NCBI GenBank assembly: GCA_002501085.1
Contig: DLRL01000050.1
Coordinates: 1-17,507 of the forward strand
Length of the DNA stretch: 17,507 nucleotides
Reading direction: 5' to 3'
Source: Gemmatimonadales bacterium UBA7889
GTDB lineage: Bacteria > Gemmatimonadota > Gemmatimonadetes > Longimicrobiales > Gaopeijiaceae
The notes below the pieces were generated by a model. It was given only the letters and a program-made list of their open reading frames with translations, was not told where the DNA came from and did no database searches. Position 1 is the stretch's first letter. The number at the start of each line of letters is the position of its first letter. Below, in pieces: positions 1 to 5,981 of this stretch. The position numbers were made by a program, and so were the translations under genes.

Positions 1-2
1 CT

Positions 3-887
3 GACTATACGTTGGGTAACCTGACCGAGTGGGATGCAGCAGATGTGCCTGAAAAGGCAGCATATACAGCTGAAGTGTCCATGTATGCAGGATATGCGTA
101 CACGCTCTTTGGTGAAGCCATGTGTTCCGTTGCCTTCGATGCGGGACCTGAGCAGACCAGAGCTGATTCCTGGAATCTTGCTGTGCAACGCTTTGACGCC
201 GCAATTTCAGGAGGCAGTGGAGATATCCAGAATGCGGCTAGGGTTGGTAAAGCCAGGGCGCTTCTAAACCTTGGTAAGAAGAGTGACGCTGCAAGTGTCG
301 CTTCTAACGTACCAGCTGGCTTTAAGTTCGAGTTGCAGTTCTCCGCCGACGCCAGTGTTACGAAGAACCCACTTTGGTTACAGAATCACGACTATAACAG
401 TGTGACGATCGCGGACACGCGTAAGGACCAGATGGTTGGAGGAGTAGCTGATCCACGGATAGCAGTGACCAATTCAGGAGTCGCACACCCGACCACGGGC
501 ATTGTGGTGTGGACGGCAGATAAGTTCCCTGCTGTGAATAGCTCTCTTGAGCTAGCTACCTGGGAAGAGGCACAGCTTATCAAGGCTGAGGCCGAGCACG
601 CCGCTGGGAATCTTGCAGCTGCGGTTACGATCATTAACACACTGCACACGAATGCAGGCCTGCCAGCGTTTGCGAGTACTGATGCCCAAGAAGTTATGGA
701 TCAGATCGTCTACGAGCGGTCGGCGGAAATGTTCTTAGAGGGCCATCACCTCTACGACATAACGCGCTACAGCATTCCGCTTGTCCCAGCTGTCGGAACG
801 TATTCACCGTTTGGAGACACTTTCGGAAGTGACCTATGCTTCAAACTTCCGGCTACCGAATTCCAGAATAACGAGAATATCGGTTAG
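3..887 (+). CDS. RagB/SusD family outer-membrane nutrient-binding protein (C-terminal part, 5' truncated)
   Basis: This is the C-terminal part of a SusD-like, surface-exposed lipoprotein that binds glycans or peptides and works with a SusC-type TonB-dependent transporter. The frame is open to the left edge (Asp-Tyr-Thr precede the TTG at position 12), so that TTG is internal and the true start and lipobox lie outside the window. About 294 codons remain, against roughly 450-600 in the family. The sequence shows the SusD helical signatures: WEEAQLIKAEAEHAAGN followed by a short helix ending in AGLP (about residues 184-217 counted from the TTG), then IVYERSAEMFLEGHHLYDI (232-250), which matches the family's 'ER..E...EG.R..D..R' region. 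The C-terminus, LPATEFQNNENIG, matches the usual 'lP..E...N' ending. No SusC gene is visible; by family habit it should lie upstream. A strong hairpin follows the stop codon. Confidence 0.9.
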   Translation, partial: DYTLGNLTEWDAADVPEKAAYTAEVSMYAGYAYTLFGEAMCSVAFDAGPEQTRADSWNLAVQRFDAAISGGSGDIQNAARVGKARALLNLGKKSDAASVASNVPAGFKFELQFSADASVTKNPLWLQNHDYNSVTIADTRKDQMVGGVADPRIAVTNSGVAHPTTGIVVWTADKFPAVNSSLELATWEEAQLIKAEAEHAAGNLAAAVTIINTLHTNAGLPAFASTDAQEVMDQIVYERSAEMFLEGHHLYDITRYSIPLVPAVGTYSPFGDTFGSDLCFKLPATEFQNNENIG

Positions 888-957
888 GGAGAGTGATCTG
901 ATCAGCGCCTAGGTTGGCGTAAGAATCTCGAGGTCAGAGGTTCTTTGGAAGTAATGA

Positions 958-991
958 GTGGGGGCGGACCCGGATGCGGGTTCGCCCCCAC
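958..991 (+). terminator. 14-bp GC-rich hairpin, likely terminator of the SusD transcription unit
   Basis: Positions 958-971 pair with 978-991 over 14 bp, with one G-U wobble, around a 6-base loop (GGATGC). The hairpin starts 70 bp after the SusD stop and lies between two convergent genes (SusD, +, and the plug-like lipoprotein ending at 1033, -). No T-tract follows (the next bases are acttctatg), so classical intrinsic termination is not certain, but the stem is strong. It could serve both strands. Confidence 0.65.
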
Positions 992-1032
992 ACTTCTATG
1001 AGCCCCAAGGGGGTCCGAGGATCCCCGGTTGG

Positions 1033-1485
1033 CTAACTGCCCGTCAGGATGTGGATTGCCCCAGCCGTGTGTCCAGTACCCCAACGTATGCTCGCGTCGA
1101 TGCCTCTTACAAACTCTATTCTCTGTATCTGGCTTGGCCGGATCTGGTGCAGTGTCATGAGGCCTCCAAACAGAACATCATTCATGTACACGAGTGCATA
1201 AGATGCCTCTGGAGATCCCAAAGAAACTTGACCTCGGGCTCGAAGCCAATTGGGGCGCAGACGTTGTATTAATTCATATGCGGTGGCGTCTGCTTCACCA
1301 TCGCGAAGGATCTCTTCGCGCAAGAGTTCATCCGGGGATGTTCGCCGCTCGCCATCATTACTCACCGGTGATGGTGTTTGGCTGAATAGATTCGGAATGA
1401 TTGAGCATGCTCCAAGACAGACTAACATTGCAAGGCTGAGTGCGTTGACCGTGCACCGCATGGGGTAAGGCAACCGTGATCTCAT
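1033..1485 (-). CDS. Lipoprotein with TonB-receptor plug-like domain
   Basis: This is a 150-residue predicted lipoprotein. The signal sequence ends in a lipobox, LGAC, with Cys27. After a polar linker (about 30-65) comes a segment resembling the TonB-dependent receptor plug domain: DATAYELIQRLRPNWL (about 66-81), YALVYMNDVLFGG (96-108), then IQRIEFVRGIDASIRWGTGH (120-139) and AGAIHI. This follows the plug pattern of a 'v.vDG....' strand, 'd...IE.v.g..a...yG' and 'gvi.i'. There is no beta-barrel, so it cannot be a receptor; it may be a stand-alone plug-like adaptor, and its function is unknown. The ATG at 1485 has AAGG only 3 bases upstream; the next Met (residue 9) has no ribosome site. It is last in a minus-strand run with the WQP-type lipoprotein, 68 bp downstream of it. 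Confidence 0.75.
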   Translation of the reverse strand: MRSRLPYPMRCTVNALSLAMLVCLGACSIIPNLFSQTPSPVSNDGERRTSPDELLREEILRDGEADATAYELIQRLRPNWLRARGQVSLGSPEASYALVYMNDVLFGGLMTLHQIRPSQIQRIEFVRGIDASIRWGTGHTAGAIHILTGS

Positions 1486-1553
1486 AGCCTTATGCTCTGG
1501 GAGTAACCTATCGCAGTTTAGCGTATGTCTACTGCCTCCGCATCTTATCTCGG

Positions 1554-1961
1554 CTATCCTCCGGGTATCGGTACCTTCGGCAGGGACGGTTCTCCAGGAT
1601 CGACTCCTCCGCTGCGATTAGTGGCCCAGCGGGTCCAGATTATCATGGTCCCTACGATGCTGGCCGCGAATACGATTGTTTTCCGAACGCTGAAGCGTCT
1701 TACCTCGAGTCCGCTCACATCTTGTGATGCTATTGGCACCATTCCAGCCGCAGTAGAAAAGATGGAGTCATTTCTCATTAGAGGGTTCATGACAGTCATC
1801 GTATCTCCATCCGGTATCCTGAAACGCACCCCGGACGGACTTTCTTCAAGGATGACGGTGCGTGGACTGACGGTCGTAGGTTGCCAGCTATGGCAACCTG
1901 TTAGCAGCGTGATAAAGAGTACGGCTATGAACTGCTGTGCTACAGGGGCCCGTGTTCTCAT
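1554..1961 (-). CDS. Small 'WQP' lipoprotein with C-terminal membrane helix, copy A
   Basis: I do not recognise a named family. The 135-residue product has a signal sequence ending in LLTGC (Cys23) followed by HSWQPTTVSPRTVILEESPS. A short beta-rich middle section includes PDGDTMTVMNP and SQDVSGLEVRRF. A hydrophobic segment (about residues 94-110) and a Gly/Pro-rich tail (DPGEPSLPKVPIPGG) follow. The order lipobox, WQPxTVSPxxVI, 'D-V-x-x-L/I-E-V' and hydrophobic helix is shared with the protein at 14690-15139, so the two are paralogues. The ATG at 1961 is preceded by GAGAG about 10 bases upstream. The gene sits 93 bp downstream of the membrane protein and 68 bp upstream of the plug-like lipoprotein, possibly in one operon. 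A periplasm-facing envelope role is likely; nothing in the sequence points to an enzyme. Confidence 0.75.
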   Translation of the reverse strand: MRTRAPVAQQFIAVLFITLLTGCHSWQPTTVSPRTVILEESPSGVRFRIPDGDTMTVMNPLMRNDSIFSTAAGMVPIASQDVSGLEVRRFSVRKTIVFAASIVGTMIIWTRWATNRSGGVDPGEPSLPKVPIPGG

Positions 1962-2054
1962 CTAAGATTTTCTCTCACTAGGCGTGTCTTTTGGTAATCC
2001 TGTTATTCCTGAATCTACTAAAATGGTTCCGTTCCCAAAGACAGGGCTGCTTTA

Positions 2055-3320
2055 CTAACCGAACCCAAAGACCACCGGTAGAAAAAACGCTACGATGGCT
2101 GCCCAGGCACTATAGATGGGGAGGTAATTCCCAACGACGCGATCCATCGCTTCAATCCCGACTTTGCGTCGGACCACGCCAATGTAGGTCGCCAATATCC
2201 ACGCGAGATGCACTAGCGCGATTACATTGACTCCGAGCACGGCCACGCGATTTGGTGTGAATCCGAAAGATATGATTCGGAATAGAATGGCCGACAGTGC
2301 GACGACATTGATCACGAGCGTCAAGCTAACGAGTGCGGAATTGATATAATCAATCAACCCCACATCCGCTCCTCTCTTGCGTTCTACCAATGAAAAAATG
2401 GAGATGCTGAGGACCAGTAGTAGCAGACCATTGAAAGTGATTAAAGAAGATTGATCAATGAACGGGTTTGCTCCTTCAGCTAATGCAATCACCAGATAGG
2501 TGACGATCATTATGAGAAAAAGGGGAGCGAAAACGTGAGCTAGCACGGGTGCGATTGCGGTGCGTCGATCGAATATGGCATCGAATAGATATGTTGCACC
2601 TACTGGTACAGCGACAGCACAGAAAACCCCAACATTAGGGAAGTACCATTCTGCGATTTCGAGGTCGATCAATAGAAACAGGGCGGCCGTCAGGCCGCTG
2701 AGGACCATACCGCCAAGCCCGACCACGCTGGTGAGAATGACCAACTCGCCATTGTAGCGCAGGAACTGAACTCGCGCGCGCGCATCTCGCCAAGAATTCC
2801 CTAAAAAGACCAACCCGAGATAGGACCACAATGCAATCGGTAGGTGAATCAGCGCCATGACTACTGAATCAGTGTAGTACCAATCCTCTCCTAGTCTGGT
2901 AGCTGGTAGCAAGCTGACATAACCGGTTGCTATCGCAGCTAGGATCACACCGGTCATCAGCAGTGCACGATCGGGCCGCCTGACCAAGAAATATCCAGCG
3001 AGCCCCAGGATGATCCATAACGGTCCAAACCGCGGGTAGTACCACCACTCCTCGAACGCGATAGCTGGGAGTCGGACAAGTGCGCCGACCGCGAGGCAGA
3101 TGCCAAGCGCGTACCAAAGCTTAGTTCCGTGCTTAGGATCTAGTACCGTTTGGTTGTATCCAAGGCGTGCCCTCCAAACGTGCAGCACGATCGAATCGGG
3201 CGAGGCATGAATTGCTTCCTCAACAGCTTCTCGAAATGCTTCCGGATCTTGCCTATATAGTGACTCGAGTTCTTCCGGATCGTGAAGATGATTTAGGATG
3301 AGGGAAGTGGTTGTTGTCAT
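2055..3320 (-). CDS. Polytopic inner-membrane protein, possibly DUF4153-like
   Basis: From the chosen start the protein has 421 residues. A soluble acidic N-terminus of about 60 residues (helical; contains DPEELESLYRQDPEAFREAV) is followed by about 11 hydrophobic segments with short loops and charged residues between them. The segment FLRYNGELVILTSVVGLGG in mid-protein resembles the 'RYxGE' region of DUF4153-type membrane proteins; this family assignment is tentative. No catalytic motif is visible, so a transport or envelope role is only a guess. The open frame extends upstream to a TTG at 3410, but the first ~30 residues of that longer form (rich in His, Asn and Cys) look non-coding, so the ATG at 3320 (MTTTTSL) is preferred; no clear ribosome site is seen for either. 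It is divergent from the YwqK-like gene at 3566. Confidence 0.7.
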   Translation of the reverse strand: MTTTTSLILNHLHDPEELESLYRQDPEAFREAVEEAIHASPDSIVLHVWRARLGYNQTVLDPKHGTKLWYALGICLAVGALVRLPAIAFEEWWYYPRFGPLWIILGLAGYFLVRRPDRALLMTGVILAAIATGYVSLLPATRLGEDWYYTDSVVMALIHLPIALWSYLGLVFLGNSWRDARARVQFLRYNGELVILTSVVGLGGMVLSGLTAALFLLIDLEIAEWYFPNVGVFCAVAVPVGATYLFDAIFDRRTAIAPVLAHVFAPLFLIMIVTYLVIALAEGANPFIDQSSLITFNGLLLLVLSISIFSLVERKRGADVGLIDYINSALVSLTLVINVVALSAILFRIISFGFTPNRVAVLGVNVIALVHLAWILATYIGVVRRKVGIEAMDRVVGNYLPIYSAWAAIVAFFLPVVFGFG

Positions 3321-3565
3321 CGCGCTATGAGTTCGGTGTTTGTCGATATGACCGTTCTGGCTGCAAGATGTATTCCGCATCTTCATCCACGGCAGGGAAG
3401 TGACCTGCAACCTGGTACACTTCCAACTACGTCCTGACCTACTCGCGAGGTGAGCGGGTCCAAGATGCGCTTGCTTCGTAACCCCTAATATACACGCCCG
3501 ATCATGATCACAAATTTTGTACCCGGCTCATTGCGGACCTGAGGGTTCCCAAGCAGAATTAGGTT
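3321..3565. promoter_or_regulatory. Divergent intergenic region between membrane-protein and YwqK-like genes
   Basis: These 245 bp separate two divergent genes and so must carry promoters in both directions if both are expressed. An AT-rich patch lies near 3486-3491 (TAATAT), and the near-palindrome CGATCATGATCA starts around 3499. I found no convincingly spaced -35/-10 pair, so this entry marks the location rather than a defined promoter. Confidence 0.3.
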
Positions 3566-3994
3566 ATGAATAGAACTTTGATTATTGGGCTCGTCCTAAT
3601 ATCGGCGGGGTCGGTTGGTCTAGACGCTCAAGAGCCGATGAATCTCGTGAACTTAGTTCAGAGAGGTGATGCCTATCTGACGCCGGGAACGCTGGTGCCG
3701 TACTCTGGCCCCGCGTTCTCAGTATTTCCTTCAGACTCTAATCGGATCAGGGAGCAGGGCACTCTAAGGGGCGGTACGTGGGAAGGGCTCTATGAGTCCT
3801 TTTATTTTAGCGGACAAGTGGACTCTAAGATCGAATACAGGGACGGCGAGTTCGATGGTTCGTTCGAGAGGTACTACTTCGATGGTAAAGCACTGGCTAA
3901 GGGCAGCTACAGCATGGGTGTAAGGTGTGGCGAATGGATCGATGAGGGTGGCCAGCCTACTCAGATGACGTACCCGCCTTGCTCAAATGACTGA
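3566..3994 (+). CDS. Secreted YwqK/MORN-like repeat protein, copy A
   Basis: This is a 142-residue predicted periplasmic or secreted protein. A signal peptide of about 21 residues ends near GLDAQEP, with no lipobox. After a region with LTPGTLVPYSGPAF come three or so short repeats of the MORN/YwqK kind: a glycine, then an aromatic pair and 'dG' (GTWEGLYESFYFSGQV, GEFDGSFERYYFDGKAL, KGSYSMGVRCGEW). The C-terminus runs CGEW...TYPPC, with two conserved-looking Cys. YwqK-like proteins are often labelled 'antitoxin' in databases, but no toxin gene is adjacent here and the signal peptide argues against a cytoplasmic antitoxin role. It is paralogous to the lipoprotein at 9457-9900, with the same ending. 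The ATG at 3566 has only a weak, close AGG. Function is unknown. Confidence 0.8.
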   Translation: MNRTLIIGLVLISAGSVGLDAQEPMNLVNLVQRGDAYLTPGTLVPYSGPAFSVFPSDSNRIREQGTLRGGTWEGLYESFYFSGQVDSKIEYRDGEFDGSFERYYFDGKALAKGSYSMGVRCGEWIDEGGQPTQMTYPPCSND

Positions 3995-4022
3995 GGACCC
4001 AAGTGGTCCCCTGCTTGATCCA

Positions 4023-4988
4023 TCAGTCTGAACGGGAGTCGACAATGCGGCGCTGGGTCGGATATGCGAATTCGATGCTATCGGTTCGCTCGACAACTTG
4101 TAGTATCTCCTCCCAGAGCTCTTCACCAGTCCCTCGGCGTTCACGCGGACGGCAGAGGTAGCGCACTGTCAACAACACACCGCTCTCCTGCACGGACGTG
4201 TAGACTGCTGGAGTGAGGGTGCGGTAGTGGATCAGGAAGCGCTGGTCTGCTTTCTTGCTTGGGCCTTCGGCCTCGGCCACTACATCCTTCATGATTTTTG
4301 TGGTGATATCTTTGAAGAGTGACTTGGCTTGCTTCCAATCACTTTCGAACGTCAGCAGTACTTCTAGCTCGTTCCACAGGTAAGGAAACCCGGCCGAGTA
4401 GTTGGCGAGTGGTTCCAGAAAAACACGTTGGTTTGGGATATGGATCACCCTGCCTGTACTCTGGTCAGCGGACACCCAGTTCCCGATCTCCATGATTGAG
4501 AACTGGAAGATTCGTCGGTCGATAACATCACCCGCATGAGTGCCGATCTGTATGCGGTCTCCAAGATCAAAAGGGCGACGGAAAAGTATGAATAACCATC
4601 CAGCGAAATCTGCTACCACATCTCGGAGGGCGATGGCTAGGCCTGCGGACAACAGACCGAGGAAGGTGCTCAGCGATCTAAGCGCAACAAACCAGATCTG
4701 GATAACGACAACGAGACCGATGAGAGAGGCTGTGTACGCAGAGGTCTTCGCCCATCGGTAGCGGGATGCCTGATCTTCGACCGTTCTGCTGACAACTGCC
4801 AACAATGCTCTGCGAAAGACAAACAGGATGATGATGACGAGGACAGAGATAACCACTTGGCCCTGGGTCGCGGCGCTCATGCCCAGAAGCTCGGCCCCGC
4901 CGGCCGATGGTGACTGAATCAGTGTTGCCGCTCCTTGGACAGTCTGATGTGTGATGCCTCGGGCGAACTCACTAATCCCCGTGATCAT
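4023..4988 (-). CDS. MscS-family mechanosensitive ion channel
   Basis: Inner-membrane channel of the MscS (small-conductance mechanosensitive) superfamily, which releases solutes on hypo-osmotic shock. Numbered from the longer start at 4997, an N-terminal extension (about 45 residues) is followed by hydrophobic helices at about 47-63 and 87-106. Next comes the pore-lining, glycine- and alanine-rich TM3 region (FLGLLSAGLAIALRDVVADF, 112-131). The signature FRRPFDLGDRIQIG starts the beta domain, followed by IMEIGNWV and VIHIPNQRVFLEPLANYS, then the C-terminal alpha/beta domain. At 324 residues it is close to the family minimum. The start at 4988 (MITGISEF) is preferred because AAGGGGG (4998-5004) lies 9 bases upstream; the ATG at 4997 directly abuts that site. 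It is 106-115 bp downstream of the polyprenol-kinase-like gene. Its stop is 28 bp from the convergent YwqK-like gene. Confidence 0.9.
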   Translation of the reverse strand: MITGISEFARGITHQTVQGAATLIQSPSAGGAELLGMSAATQGQVVISVLVIIILFVFRRALLAVVSRTVEDQASRYRWAKTSAYTASLIGLVVVIQIWFVALRSLSTFLGLLSAGLAIALRDVVADFAGWLFILFRRPFDLGDRIQIGTHAGDVIDRRIFQFSIMEIGNWVSADQSTGRVIHIPNQRVFLEPLANYSAGFPYLWNELEVLLTFESDWKQAKSLFKDITTKIMKDVVAEAEGPSKKADQRFLIHYRTLTPAVYTSVQESGVLLTVRYLCRPRERRGTGEELWEEILQVVERTDSIEFAYPTQRRIVDSRSD

Positions 4989-4997
4989 CCGCTGCAT

Positions 4998-5004
4998 CCC
5001 CCTT
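4998..5004 (-). promoter_or_regulatory. Ribosome binding site deciding the MscS start
   Basis: On the minus strand AAGGGGG directly abuts the ATG at 4997 but stands 9 bases before the ATG at 4988. This favours translation from 4988. Confidence 0.55.
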
Positions 5005-5102
5005 CTTAGTCAGCACGCAGAGTTTCTCACCCCTCAATCTAAGTTCAACCTCGGTCCTGATTTGTACAACGGCAATCGTGGTGATTATAGGCTCTCTGGG
5101 TT

Positions 5103-5804
5103 TCAAACTATCAAACCCAATAATGTCAGGATGCCAGCACATGCAGGAGCTAGTATCAGATTGTCGTCGAGCGGCCAAGCTAACCGCTCGACTAGTGTTA
5201 TGAGGCACGCAGAGGGGATTGCGATTGCTGGTGGATGCCGCACTGAGAGGATCAAGACAGCTACGACTAGAAAAGCTGTTGTGCCCTCCAATGTGCCTCC
5301 CAAGAAAGCGCGTCTTCCCCATCGGCGTCCGAGATAACTGGCCGTTGGATCAGCCCAGGCTAAGACCAAAATCCCAGATAATGCAGTTGAAATGGGAAAT
5401 AGCACGATCGCGATTAACGCGCCCAGGATATACCAAGTGGAAGATGCGATGTTCTGCGATTCTCGCGGAGATACTAAGATCTGGAAAAACCTGAAGAATA
5501 GAATGTTGAGGTGAGGTACTCGGAGCCTTGCTAGATCTGAGGCAAGTAATATCAGGAATAAAACGGATAGCCCTGTAACTGTAAGAGATTTAGATAGTTC
5601 CAGTTGGGTAAATGCGAAGAATATGACCGTGCCTGTTATCGCGTGAACGATTTTGCGCCCCGCTTGGAGCCCTGTAGTCTTTTCGACTAGCTCCGCGAGT
5701 CGGTTGTTCTGATAAGGGTCGCGAATCAAGTGAGTTCTCCTGCTCCTGACCTTGTGTACCGTTGTTGTGTGGATGGTGTCGTAGGTTCGATCAAGATGCA
5801 CCAC
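5103..5804 (-). CDS. Diacylglycerol/polyprenol (dolichol-type) kinase family membrane protein
   Basis: Integral membrane protein of 233 residues resembling the CTP-dependent dolichol/phytol kinase family (SEC59/VTE5-like; distantly related to phosphatidate cytidylyltransferases). Signatures in order: GRKIVHAITG (49-58), the conserved 'RK..H'; about six hydrophobic segments; AWADPTASYLGRRWG (149-163), matching the family's '(G)D..A...G...G'; GGTLEGTTAF (169-178), matching 'K..EGs'; and ERLAWPLDDNLILAP (206-220), matching 'E.....DDN..iP'. The likely reaction is phosphorylation of a lipid alcohol, but substrate and donor cannot be read from the sequence. The start is a GTG at 5804 (a second GTG at 5801); the first 35 or so residues are polar and not family-like, and no ATG occurs further in, so the start is uncertain. 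It is transcribed in the same direction as the flanking S9 peptidase and MscS genes, about 177 and 105 bp away. Confidence 0.8.
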   Translation of the reverse strand: MVHLDRTYDTIHTTTVHKVRSRRTHLIRDPYQNNRLAELVEKTTGLQAGRKIVHAITGTVIFFAFTQLELSKSLTVTGLSVLFLILLASDLARLRVPHLNILFFRFFQILVSPRESQNIASSTWYILGALIAIVLFPISTALSGILVLAWADPTASYLGRRWGRRAFLGGTLEGTTAFLVVAVLILSVRHPPAIAIPSACLITLVERLAWPLDDNLILAPACAGILTLLGLIV

Positions 5805-5981
5805 TTCACCATAGATCCTAAGATGGCCCTCTTAGTTCATAAATGTGAATCGTGAGCGCTCTAGCGTTGCGACCAGGGTTTCAGCATTTGACTCTACGGC
5901 GATTGCCAAATTTCGAGGCGTCATTAGTGCTTTAGCCATACCAGACCCGAGTACGGGATCCTTTGGTTCTAAAGCGCTGGT

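Noticed and set aside
958..1385. Plus-strand open frames opposite the plug-like lipoprotein
   Set aside because: They overlap the minus-strand gene entirely, have no recognisable domain, and start within the terminator hairpin; they are antisense shadows.
3321..3410. N-terminal extension of the membrane protein from a TTG at 3410
   Set aside because: The extra 30 residues are polar and unlike the rest; an ATG at 3320 starts the helical acidic domain.
3995..4009. Short hairpin between the convergent YwqK-like and MscS genes as a terminator
   Set aside because: The stem is only 5 bp (GGACC/GGTCC), with no T-tract; too weak to call.
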